64,000 bases of DNA from Demequina sp. NBRC 110056 (GTDB lineage: Bacteria > Actinomycetota > Actinomycetes > Actinomycetales > Demequinaceae). Under the pieces are notes generated by a model. That model ran no database searches. It was not told the DNA's origin and saw only the letters and a list, made by a program, of their open reading frames with translations. Positions 7,195 to 14,928 of this stretch are shown here, in pieces. Both the position numbers and the translations under genes were made by a program. The stretch lies in contig NZ_BBRM01000008.1 of NCBI RefSeq assembly GCF_002090155.1, positions 62,001-126,000 on the forward strand, in the 5' to 3' direction. How positions within the stretch are numbered: position 1 is the stretch's first letter; each line of letters opens with the position of its first letter.

Positions 7195-8783
7195 TGCCTG
7201 CCCTGTCCTTTGCCCACCTCACCCTGTCCTGGCCTGACGGCACCCCGTGCCTCGTCGACGTGTCCGGCACCCTTCCGCCCGGCCTCACCGGGATCGTCGG
7301 CGCCAACGGCGCCGGCAAGTCGACGCTGCTGCGCCTTCTCGCCCGCGACCTCGAGCCCGAGCGCGGGACGGTCACGAGCGCCGGCACCCTCGCGTACGTC
7401 CCGCAGGACGTCGCGCTCGACCCGGCCTTGAGCGCCGATGCGGTCATGGGCCTGAGCGCCATCCGCGCGGCCCTGCGCGCGGTCGAGGCGGGCTCGGTCG
7501 ACCCCGCGCACTACGACGTCATCGGCGACGACTGGGACGCCGAGGCGCGCGCCGAGGCGGTCCTCGGGTCGCTGGGACTGCCCGACGGCACCCTCGACCG
7601 CGTCGTCGGCGAGCTGTCGGGCGGCGAGGCGACGCGGCTGGCGATCGCGACCGCGCTCATCAATCAGCCCGACCTGCTGCTGCTCGACGAGCCCACCAAC
7701 AACCTCGACGAGCGGGCGACGGCCCAGGTGATCGACGCGATCGTCGCCCGCGCCGGCGCGACGGTCGTCGTGACGCACGATCGTTCGGTGCTGCGCCGCG
7801 TCGATCAGATCCTCGAGGTGCGCCGCGGATCCGTGCGGACGTTCGGCGGCGCGCTCGACGACTACGAGGCAGAGCTCGCGGCGCAGCGGGAGCGGGCGGA
7901 GCAGGATGTGCGGACGGCGAAGGCCGACGTCGCACGCCAGCATCGCGAGCTGCGCACCTACGTCGAGGGCGCCGCACGCCGCGGCAAGGTCGGAGCGAAG
8001 AAGGCCGAGAGCATGCCCAAGATCCTCGCGAGCGCGAAGAAGCGCCAGGCGCAGGCGACGCTCGCGCGCGTGACCGGCATCCACGAGGACAGGCTCGAGA
8101 CCGCGCGAGACCGACTCGACACCGCGGAGGCCGCGGCAGACCGCGACCGCGAGATCCGTGTCGACCTGCCGGGAACGGAGGTGCCGGCGCGGCGCGACGT
8201 CGCCACGCTCGACCACTGCGTCCTGCGCACCGGCGCCGAGGTGAGCGCCCGCGTCCAAGGCGCCGAGCGCATCGTCCTGTCGGGCGCGAACGGCGCCGGC
8301 AAGACCACGCTCATCCAGACGATGCTCGGCGCCGTCGACCCGCTCTCCGGCACGGCCGCGGTGCACGTGCCGCCCGGCCTGCTGCCCCAACGCCTCGACG
8401 TCCTCGAACCCGCGCTCACCGTGGTCGACAACGTTCGTGCCGCCGCGCCGGGTGCGTCGCCCCACGAGGTGCGGGAGGCGCTCGCGCGGTTCCTGTTCCG
8501 TGGCCGGGCCGCGGAGGCGGTCGCGTCCACGCTGTCGGGGGGCGAGCGGTTCCGGGCGGCCCTCGCCTCCGTGCTGCTCGCGCGGCCCGCTCCGCAGCTC
8601 CTCATCCTCGACGAGCCGACCAACAACCTCGACTTCGCGTCGCGCCAGCACCTGCTCGACGCGCTCGCGGACTACCGCGGCGCGCTCATCGTGGTGAGTC
8701 ACGACGCGGACTTCGTGGAGGCGCTGCGGCCGACGCGCTCCTGGACGCTCGAGGGTGGCGGGTTCACGGACGTCCCCCTGTAG
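7194..8783 (+). CDS. ABC-F family ATPase (ribosome-protection type)
   Basis: A 529-residue soluble protein with two ABC ATPase domains and no membrane segment. Walker A motifs are GANGAGKST (residues 36-44) and GANGAGKTT (about 360). Signature motifs are LSGGEATR and LSGGERFR, and Walker B appears twice as LLLDEPTNNLD and LILDEPTNNLD. A charged helical linker lies between the domains (about 225-300). ABC-F proteins act at the ribosomal E site, and some displace antibiotics. The ATG at 7194 is chosen over an in-frame TTG at 7182 because it abuts the pairing strand of the leader. The leader with a tiny ORF supports an antibiotic-response role, but the drug class cannot be told from sequence. 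Confidence 0.88.
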   Translation: MPALSFAHLTLSWPDGTPCLVDVSGTLPPGLTGIVGANGAGKSTLLRLLARDLEPERGTVTSAGTLAYVPQDVALDPALSADAVMGLSAIRAALRAVEAGSVDPAHYDVIGDDWDAEARAEAVLGSLGLPDGTLDRVVGELSGGEATRLAIATALINQPDLLLLDEPTNNLDERATAQVIDAIVARAGATVVVTHDRSVLRRVDQILEVRRGSVRTFGGALDDYEAELAAQRERAEQDVRTAKADVARQHRELRTYVEGAARRGKVGAKKAESMPKILASAKKRQAQATLARVTGIHEDRLETARDRLDTAEAAADRDREIRVDLPGTEVPARRDVATLDHCVLRTGAEVSARVQGAERIVLSGANGAGKTTLIQTMLGAVDPLSGTAAVHVPPGLLPQRLDVLEPALTVVDNVRAAAPGASPHEVREALARFLFRGRAAEAVASTLSGGERFRAALASVLLARPAPQLLILDEPTNNLDFASRQHLLDALADYRGALIVVSHDADFVEALRPTRSWTLEGGGFTDVPL

Positions 8784-8876
8784 TGGGGTCTCGGTGCGGT
8801 GCGCGGGCGCCTGAGCAGGAAGCCTCGGCGACCGCGGAGCATGATGGGAGGACGGCACCGCGACGGGGGAGACACG

Positions 8877-9230
8877 ATGAAGTACCTCATGCTGGTCCTG
8901 ACCGAGCCCATCGAGGAGCCGCTGCCCGGCGACGACGACGTCGAGCCCTGGGTGCACCGTCACGACGAGTCGGGCGCGCGGTTCTTCGGCGATCGCCTTG
9001 CACCGGCCCGGCAGGCGCGCACCGTGCGGTGGCGGGCGAGCGGCCGCCTCGTCACGCCCGGTCCCTTCACCCAACGTCACGAGCAGATCGCCGGCATCGA
9101 CATCCTGGACTGTCGTTCGATGGACGAGGCGGTGGAGATCGCGCTCGAGCACCCGATGGCGCGTCTCGGAGCCATCGAGGTACGGCCGTTCTACGACTGG
9201 GACGCGCTCGAGGCGCCGTCACCCCGGTGA
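8877..9230 (+). CDS. YCII-related (DGPF-type) small protein
   Basis: A 117-residue protein starting MKYLMLVLTEPIEEP with LVTPGPFTQRHEQIAGIDIL in place of the DGPF motif. It therefore belongs to the same YCII-like family as the gene at 3007, but its Asp-Gly pair is changed to Thr-Pro. GGGGGAG lies 5 nt before the ATG. The family forms ferredoxin-like dimers; the reaction is unknown. It stands alone between the ABC-F gene and the convergent histidine kinase gene. Confidence 0.75.
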   Translation: MKYLMLVLTEPIEEPLPGDDDVEPWVHRHDESGARFFGDRLAPARQARTVRWRASGRLVTPGPFTQRHEQIAGIDILDCRSMDEAVEIALEHPMARLGAIEVRPFYDWDALEAPSPR

Positions 9231-9280
9231 GGGAGGGCGGCGCTCCAGGGTCAGGGCGGACGGAGGGCCGATGCGCTCGC

Positions 9281-10708
9281 TCAGGGCAGCGTGAACGTCA
9301 CCGTGGTGCCGGCACCGGGCTGCGACTCGACCGTCAGGGTGCCGCCGTGCGCCTCGACGATCGCGGCGGTGATCGCCAGCCCGAGCCCCGCGCCCCCGGT
9401 GGCGCGTTGTCGCGACGCGTCGCCGCGGACGAACCGCTCCGTCGCGCGGGCGGCGACCTCGGGCGGCATGCCGGGCCCGTCGTCGGTGATGGTGAGGCGC
9501 GCGCCGGCGTCCGTCGCGGCGGCGACGATGTCCACGGTCGATCCGCCGTGCGTCGCGGCGTTCGTGAGCACGTTGAGCAGCGCCTGGCGCACGCGATCGG
9601 CGTCGACCGTCGCCGTGACGGCCTCCCCGGTCGTCGTGAAGGACGTGTCGGGGAACGCCGTGGCGGCGCCCTCGGCGACATCGGCGGCGAGGGCGGCGAG
9701 GTCGAGCGCTTCGCGGGCGAGCGTCGGCTCGGCGTCGTACTTCGCGAGCTCCAGCATGTCGTCAACCAGGCGCTTCATGCGCAACGCCTCGGCCTCGGTG
9801 CGCGACCATGCGTCCGTCTGGTCGGCCTTGAGGCGCAGCGCCCCCTTGCGGTGCAGCTCGGAGTAGCCCAGAACCGTCGTCAACGGCGTGCGCAGCTCGT
9901 GCGACGCATCGGCGACGAACTCTCGGAGGCGAGACTCGGAGCGCTCGCGCTCCTCGAGCGACGAGGTCAGCGTGCCGATCATGGCGTTGAGGGAAGCGGC
10001 GAGCTCGGCTGACTCCGATCCCGTGCCGGCGCCCTCGAGCCGGACCGACAGGTCCCCGTCGGCGATGCGAGTCGACGCGTCGACCATGCGGCGCATGGGG
10101 TTCACGCCCAGCCGGATCACCCACCAGGCCACGAGCGCGAGGCCCGCGAGCATGAGCGCGATCCCGATGGTCTCGATGAGGATGAGGCGCTGCGTCGAGG
10201 AGTTCACGGCGTCCATCGACAGGGCCGTGACGTCCCAGCCTTCGCCGGCGGGGCGGGCGAGGACGCGGAACTCGCCGTCTCCCGACGATGCCGGCACGGT
10301 GAGGTAGGTCGCCGCGGCGGGGTCCAGGTCCGCGACCGAGATCTCAGGCACCGAGGTGGGGGCATCCTCCACGTTGGGACGCAGGAACACGTAGGTCTCG
10401 CCCGTCGAGGCGATGTACCCACGGAAGGCGTCGGACGGGCGCGTGAGCTCGCTGCGCTGGCCCCCGGGGAGGTCCTGCAGCGGCTGGTCGATGAAGGACG
10501 GACCGGCGAAGCTCGCGAGTCGCTCGTCGAGCTGGGCGACCTGGTAGCTCGTGGTCGACGCCGTCACGACGATCGCCACGCCGATGGCGACGGCAGCGAT
10601 CGCGGCGAACCCGACGATGAGGCGGCTCCGCAGCGACATGCCGCGCTGCGACGGCCTCCCGGCACGCGCAGCGGCGCCGCCGTCGGGAGCCGCGGCCGGC
10701 TCGCTCAC
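9281..10708 (-). CDS. Two-component sensor histidine kinase
   Basis: A 475-residue membrane kinase. Two hydrophobic segments (RLIVGFAAIAAVAIGVAIVV near residue 30 and a second near 175) enclose an extracytoplasmic sensor region of about 120 residues. HAMP, HisKA (FVADASHELRTPLTTVLGY, phospho-acceptor His) and HATPase_c (DDGPGMP, GGAGLGLAI) follow. The GTG at 10708 overlaps the stop of the response regulator (GTGA), so the pair is translationally coupled. The stop codon is followed at once by an M word (9266-9274). The paired operon across the intergenic region suggests control of the DUF4956/VTC/lipoprotein genes. The signal is unknown. Confidence 0.92.
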   Translation of the reverse strand: MSEPAAAPDGGAAARAGRPSQRGMSLRSRLIVGFAAIAAVAIGVAIVVTASTTSYQVAQLDERLASFAGPSFIDQPLQDLPGGQRSELTRPSDAFRGYIASTGETYVFLRPNVEDAPTSVPEISVADLDPAAATYLTVPASSGDGEFRVLARPAGEGWDVTALSMDAVNSSTQRLILIETIGIALMLAGLALVAWWVIRLGVNPMRRMVDASTRIADGDLSVRLEGAGTGSESAELAASLNAMIGTLTSSLEERERSESRLREFVADASHELRTPLTTVLGYSELHRKGALRLKADQTDAWSRTEAEALRMKRLVDDMLELAKYDAEPTLAREALDLAALAADVAEGAATAFPDTSFTTTGEAVTATVDADRVRQALLNVLTNAATHGGSTVDIVAAATDAGARLTITDDGPGMPPEVAARATERFVRGDASRQRATGGAGLGLAITAAIVEAHGGTLTVESQPGAGTTVTFTLP

Positions 10709-11388
10709 GGCGCCCTCAGGGCGTAGCCGGCGCCGCGCACGGTGTGGATGAGCCGGGGGTCGACGGTGTCGACCTTGCGGCGGAGGTACCCGATGTAGGT
10801 CTCGACCACGCCAGGGTCGTCGTCCGCCGAGTAGCCCCAGACCGCCTCGAGCAGCTGCCCGCGGGACAGCACCCGGCCCACGTTCTGCATCAGGTGCTTG
10901 AGCAGCCGGTACTCGGTGGGCGACAGGTGGACCTCGGCGCCGTCGCGGGTGACGCGGTGGGAGACGTCGTCGAGCACCAGGTCGGCCACGGTGTACGTGT
11001 CCGCCGCGGACGGCGAGCGCTCGACCCGTCGCGACACCGCCTCGACGCGCGCGACCAGCTCGTCGAGGTTGAACGGCTTGTCGAGGTAGTCGTCGGCGCC
11101 GATGGTGAGGCCCTGCACCTTGTCCTCGGCGCTGTGGCGGGCGGTGAGGAAGATGATCGGCGTGCGGTCGCCGGACTCGCGCAGTCGGCGGCACATGGCG
11201 AAGCCGTCCACGTTCGGCATCATCACGTCGAGGATGATGAGGTCGGGGCGACCCTCGCGCACGGCGCGCAGGCCCTCGGCCCCGTCGCTCGCCTGCGCGA
11301 CGGCGTAGCCCTCGTACTTGAGGGCCGCGGCGAGCATGGTGCGGAGGTTGTCCTCGTCGTCCACCACGAGGATGCGTCGGTCTGGCAT
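10705..11388 (-). CDS. OmpR/PhoB-family response regulator
   Basis: A 227-residue regulator: an N-terminal receiver with the acidic pair in RRILVVDDEDN, phospho-acceptor Asp in LIILDVMMPNVDG, and Lys in DDYLDKPFNLDEL. A C-terminal winged helix runs from about 130 to 225 (LSPTEYRLLKHLMQNVGRVL, VVETYIGYLRRKVD, HTVRGAGYALR). It shares a divergent intergenic region with the DUF4956 operon, and that region carries a symmetric array of 11-bp-spaced half-sites. The likely outcome is autoregulation plus control of the divergent operon. Confidence 0.93.
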   Translation of the reverse strand: MPDRRILVVDDEDNLRTMLAAALKYEGYAVAQASDGAEGLRAVREGRPDLIILDVMMPNVDGFAMCRRLRESGDRTPIIFLTARHSAEDKVQGLTIGADDYLDKPFNLDELVARVEAVSRRVERSPSAADTYTVADLVLDDVSHRVTRDGAEVHLSPTEYRLLKHLMQNVGRVLSRGQLLEAVWGYSADDDPGVVETYIGYLRRKVDTVDPRLIHTVRGAGYALRAP

Positions 11389-11410
11389 GTCTCCAGTCTC
11401 ACACTCCTGC

Positions 11411-11493
11411 CTGGGAAAACGCTGGGAGCGCGCACGGAGGGAGCCGGGAGGACGTCCCAGGATGCTGTGCCGTCGCTCCCAGGGATCTCCCAG
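11411..11493. promoter_or_regulatory. Dyad-symmetric array of response-regulator half-sites
   Basis: CTGGGA occurs at 11411 and 11422, with CCGGGA at 11444. TCCCAG, the reverse complement, occurs at 11455, 11477 and 11488. Spacings are 11 and 22 on the left, and 22 and 11 on the right, and all three pairs are centred on 11452. OmpR-family regulators bind direct repeats spaced about 11 bp, so this fits a binding platform for the adjacent regulator acting on both divergent promoters. Confidence 0.7.
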
Positions 11494-11507
11494 GTTCGGT
11501 TGGTGAC

Positions 11508-12197
11508 ATGGAGGTCAACGGCTCGCCGTCCGCCCCGGACCACGAGCCCCGACCGAGCGGAGCCCCCGACGTGCCCATCTACGCCTTCATCATCGCGGAC
11601 CTGATCGCCATCGCCGTCATGGTCTTCGGCCTGTACTTCCCGCGCCACCGGCGCCGCGACATGATCGTCGCGTTCCTGTCGATCAACGTGGGCGTCATGG
11701 GCGTGACCTACGCCATGACCAACGCGGAGATCTCCCTGGGGTTCGGCCTGGGGATCTTCGCCGTGCTGTCGATCATCCGGCTGCGGTCGACGGAGATGGA
11801 CCACGCGGAGATCGCGTACTACTTCACCGCCATCGCCTTGGGTCTGCTCGGCGGGTTCCCGTCGATCTCGCCGACGGTGAGCTTCACCCTCATGGCCGTC
11901 CTGCTCGGCGTCATCGCCGTGGGCGACAACCCCGCGCTGTTCGCGCGCTCCCGACAGCAGCAGATCGTGCTCGACCAGTCCTTCACCGATGAGGCCAGCC
12001 TCAAGGCGCACCTGGAGCAGCTGCTCGACGCGACGGTGCACCGCGTGCAGGTCCGCAAGGTCGACCTCGTGCAGGAGACGACCCTCGTCGACGTCCGCTA
12101 CACGGTGCCGCGAGGCGGTGCGAAACCCATCACGCGCGCGGCCGAAGCCGAGCGCGCCACGGCCGTCGAGCCGGTCCTCGCGGGGAGCGGACGATGA
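11508..12197 (+). CDS. DUF4956 membrane protein
   Basis: A 229-residue protein with about four membrane segments (VPIYAFIIADLIAIAVMVFGL, DMIVAFLSINVGVMGVTYAM, ISLGFGLGIFAVLSIIRLRS, and a fourth near 120-140), followed by a cytoplasmic tail of about 80 residues. The pattern GLGIFAVLSIIRLRSTEM is the signature of DUF4956. The family is regularly encoded beside VTC/CYTH polyphosphate-polymerase-domain proteins, as here, where its stop overlaps the next start (ATGA). It probably works as a membrane partner of that protein. Its mRNA leader would lie within the half-site array. Confidence 0.88.
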   Translation: MEVNGSPSAPDHEPRPSGAPDVPIYAFIIADLIAIAVMVFGLYFPRHRRRDMIVAFLSINVGVMGVTYAMTNAEISLGFGLGIFAVLSIIRLRSTEMDHAEIAYYFTAIALGLLGGFPSISPTVSFTLMAVLLGVIAVGDNPALFARSRQQQIVLDQSFTDEASLKAHLEQLLDATVHRVQVRKVDLVQETTLVDVRYTVPRGGAKPITRAAEAERATAVEPVLAGSGR

Positions 12198-12979
12198 CCG
12201 GCTCCCGCATCGGCTGGCCGGAGGCCACGTCCCGCCTCGAGCCCGTCGACCTCGCCGAGCTCGACGCCGCCGCGGCCCTCCAGACCCGCACCGACCGCAA
12301 GTACCTCGTGTCGCCCGCTGACTGGGCCGTCGCCCTCGGCTCGCTCGACCCGGCGCCTCGCGTGCTCGAGATCGACGGGCTCCGCACCTTCCGCTACGAG
12401 TCCGTGTACTACGACACCCCGGAGCTCACGTCGTACCGGTCGGCGGCGCACCGGCGCCCCGCCCGCTTCAAGGTCCGGACCCGCCACTACATCGAGACCG
12501 GCACCCACGCCATCGAGGTGAAGCTGCGCTCGCGCACCGGCGAGACCGTCAAGCACCGCGAGTGGCTCGAGCCGGCGCGCGTCCAGGGCTCGGCAGGGCC
12601 GTTCCTCCCGGCCGCGGCACGCACGTTCGTCGCCGGCTTCGGCGAGACCGCGGGCGCGGTGGGCGCCCTCCGGGAGACCCTCACCACCTCCTACGCGCGG
12701 ACGACCTTGCTGACGGCCGATGCGCGCGTCACCGTGGACTCCCACGTCACCGGCCGTGCGGCATCAGGAGAGGCCGTCGACTTCGGCAGCGCGCTGATCG
12801 TCGAGACCAAGTCCGCGTCCCGCGCGGGCGCCGTGGACCGCGCGCTGTGGGCGCTCGGCATCCGCCCGTCCCGCGTGTCCAAGTACTGCACGTCCCTCGC
12901 GGCGCTGCGCCCCGAGCTCCCCGCGAACCGCTGGGCACGCACCCTGCGCCGCCACGTCACCGTCCCCCAGCCGGCCTGA
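12194..12979 (+). CDS. VTC-domain (polyphosphate polymerase-like) protein
   Basis: A 261-residue protein of the VTC/CYTH tunnel-fold family: TRTDRKYLVSP near the N-terminus, FRYESVYYDTPEL, RRPARFKVRTRHYIETGTHAIEVKLRS, and a late VDFGSALIVETKS with SRVSKYCTS. The clustered basic residues (R-K, K-x-R-x-R, K-x-K) would line a phosphate tunnel and the E-x-K pairs would bind metal. Yeast Vtc4 makes polyphosphate, but bacterial homologues beside DUF4956 have no demonstrated product. It overlaps DUF4956 by 4 nt and precedes the lipoprotein gene by 24 nt. Confidence 0.85.
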   Translation: MTGSRIGWPEATSRLEPVDLAELDAAAALQTRTDRKYLVSPADWAVALGSLDPAPRVLEIDGLRTFRYESVYYDTPELTSYRSAAHRRPARFKVRTRHYIETGTHAIEVKLRSRTGETVKHREWLEPARVQGSAGPFLPAAARTFVAGFGETAGAVGALRETLTTSYARTTLLTADARVTVDSHVTGRAASGEAVDFGSALIVETKSASRAGAVDRALWALGIRPSRVSKYCTSLAALRPELPANRWARTLRRHVTVPQPA

Positions 12980-13003
12980 GCCGGCACCCAGAAAGGCACC
13001 GCC

Positions 13004-14866
13004 ATGAAGAAGCCAGCCCTGATGTTCGCCTCTCTCCTCGTCGGAGGGTCGCTCCTGCTCACCGCCTGCTCACCCGCCTCGGAGGACGCCGAGACGACCT
13101 CGTCGACGGGCACCGTCCAGGAGGACGCCAGCGACACGTCCACCGTCTCCACCGAGTCCGAGGTGACCGTGGACCTCGCGAGCCTCACCGAGGCCACGTT
13201 CGCGGACCTCGACGTCGAGGAACTGGACCTCGCCGTGTCGACCGCCAACGCGGTCGAGGTGACCCTCGCCGACGGCGGCTCGAGCGGCGGCTCGGGCGTG
13301 AGCGTCGACGGCGACGTCGTGACGATCTCGGAAGCCGGCGTCTACGTGCTGTCGGGAACCCTGAGCGACGGCAAGGTGGTGGTCGACGCCGACGGCGAGG
13401 ACGTCCACCTCGTCCTGGACGGGGTCGACATCACCTCCTCCGAGTCCGGCGCCATCGAGGTGGTCGCCGCGGATCAGGTCGCGCTGCACCTCGCGAGCGG
13501 CTCCAGCAACGCCGTCGCGGAGACGGCCGACGCGACGGAGTCCGCGGACGGCGCCAACGCCGCGATCTACGCGAGCTCTGACCTGTTCATCACCGGCGAC
13601 GGCGAGCTGGCCGTGGAGGGTGCCGTCGCGGACGGCATCACGTCCAAGGACTCGCTCGTGATCGACTCCGGCACGGTGTCCGTCACCGCGGCCGACGACG
13701 GCCTGCGCGGCAAGGACCACCTCGTGATCCGCGGCGGGGATCTCACGATCGACGCCGGTGGCGATGGGCTGCGGTCGGACAACGTCGCGGACGCCGACGA
13801 GCCGGACAAGGCCGTAGGCGTGGTGTGGATCGAGGGAGGCTCGCTCGACATCACGGCAGCCTCGGATGCGATCGACGCCGCTGTGCAGGCCACCATCACG
13901 GGCGGCGACGTCGCGATCGCGGCCGAGGACGACGCCATCCACGCGGACGGCATCCTGCGCATCGATGGCGGCACGGTCGAGGTGACCTCGTCCTACGAGG
14001 GCCTCGAGGCCGGCGTGATCCTGCTGTCCGGCGGCGAGGCGACCATCGTGTCCTCCGACGACGGCCTGAACGCGACCGACGGCTCGGGCTCCGAGTTGGG
14101 CATGGGCGGCATGGGTGGCGGTCAGATGCCCGGTGGTGACATGCCCAGCGGTGACGGCTCTCGTCCCGAGCGCGGCTCCGGGGGACCGGGCGCATCCTCG
14201 GACGCTTCCTCCGACGACTCGACCAGCGCCGCGGCCGCGACCTCCGAGGTCGCCGCGACCAGCGCATCGGCCGTCTCCGCCGCCCTGGTGACGTCGGTGG
14301 ACACGGAGACCGCCGACACCGCGACGAGTGCCGTCGAGGCCTCGACCGCCGCGATCGGCGGCGAGAGCGGCGCCGACGGCGTCCGTATCGAGATCTCCGG
14401 CGGCACCTGGATGATCGACGCCGACGGCGATGGCGTCGACTCGAACGGCAGCGTCGAGATGACCGGGGGCACCGTGGTCGTGGCGGGGCCGACGTCGAGC
14501 GGGAACGGCGCGCTCGACTACGACGGCTCGTTCACCATCGACGGCGGCACCTTCCTCGCGACGGGCTCGGCCGGGATGGCGCAGGCCCCGAGCGGCGGCG
14601 ACCAGGCGGTCGTGGGCGTCTCGTACGGCCAGACCGTGTCCGCGGGCGAGGCCGTGACGGTGGTCGACGCGGATGGCGACGTGGTCGCCTCGTTCACCTC
14701 ACCCAAGGACTCGCAGACGCTCGTGCTGTCGAGCCCCGACCTCGTCGCCGGCGACACCTACACGGTGGTCTTCGGCGGCACGGTCTCTGGCGAGGACACC
14801 GACGGGCTCGTCGTCGGTGGCACGGTGTCGGGCGGCACCGAGGCGGGCACCGTCACCGCCAGCTGA
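13004..14866 (+). CDS. Cthe_2159-like beta-helix lipoprotein (carbohydrate-binding domain)
   Basis: A 620-residue exported lipoprotein. The signal peptide ends in the lipobox LLTAC (Cys22), followed by an acidic linker. From about residue 85 on there are repeated turns such as VSVDGDVVTISEAGVYVLSG, IEGGSLDITAASDAID and ISGGTWMIDADGDGVDSNGS, typical of the Cthe_2159 parallel beta-helix, whose founding member binds polysaccharide and Ca2+. A low-complexity Gly/Met then Ser/Ala/Thr stretch (about 366-450) interrupts the helix. It is the third gene of the DUF4956/VTC operon, a known neighbourhood for this family, and probably acts in the envelope. Confidence 0.85.
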   Translation: MKKPALMFASLLVGGSLLLTACSPASEDAETTSSTGTVQEDASDTSTVSTESEVTVDLASLTEATFADLDVEELDLAVSTANAVEVTLADGGSSGGSGVSVDGDVVTISEAGVYVLSGTLSDGKVVVDADGEDVHLVLDGVDITSSESGAIEVVAADQVALHLASGSSNAVAETADATESADGANAAIYASSDLFITGDGELAVEGAVADGITSKDSLVIDSGTVSVTAADDGLRGKDHLVIRGGDLTIDAGGDGLRSDNVADADEPDKAVGVVWIEGGSLDITAASDAIDAAVQATITGGDVAIAAEDDAIHADGILRIDGGTVEVTSSYEGLEAGVILLSGGEATIVSSDDGLNATDGSGSELGMGGMGGGQMPGGDMPSGDGSRPERGSGGPGASSDASSDDSTSAAAATSEVAATSASAVSAALVTSVDTETADTATSAVEASTAAIGGESGADGVRIEISGGTWMIDADGDGVDSNGSVEMTGGTVVVAGPTSSGNGALDYDGSFTIDGGTFLATGSAGMAQAPSGGDQAVVGVSYGQTVSAGEAVTVVDADGDVVASFTSPKDSQTLVLSSPDLVAGDTYTVVFGGTVSGEDTDGLVVGGTVSGGTEAGTVTAS

Positions 14867-14872
14867 CGGCCA

Positions 14873-14919
14873 GCGGTTCCGCTCGCGAGCCTGTCCGAGG
14901 CACGTGCGAGCGGAACCGC
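14873..14919. terminator. Bidirectional hairpin terminator
   Basis: Perfect 14-bp stem GCGGTTCCGCTCGC / GCGAGCGGAACCGC (14873-14886 and 14906-14919) with a 19-nt loop, between the convergent lipoprotein and GNAT-AAA genes. There is no clear U tract. Confidence 0.75.
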
Positions 14920-14928
14920 GGACCGTGC

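Noticed and set aside
7059-9152. 697-codon open frame antisense to the ABC-F gene
   Set aside because: It has no recognisable domains and overlaps two confident plus-strand genes and the leader region.
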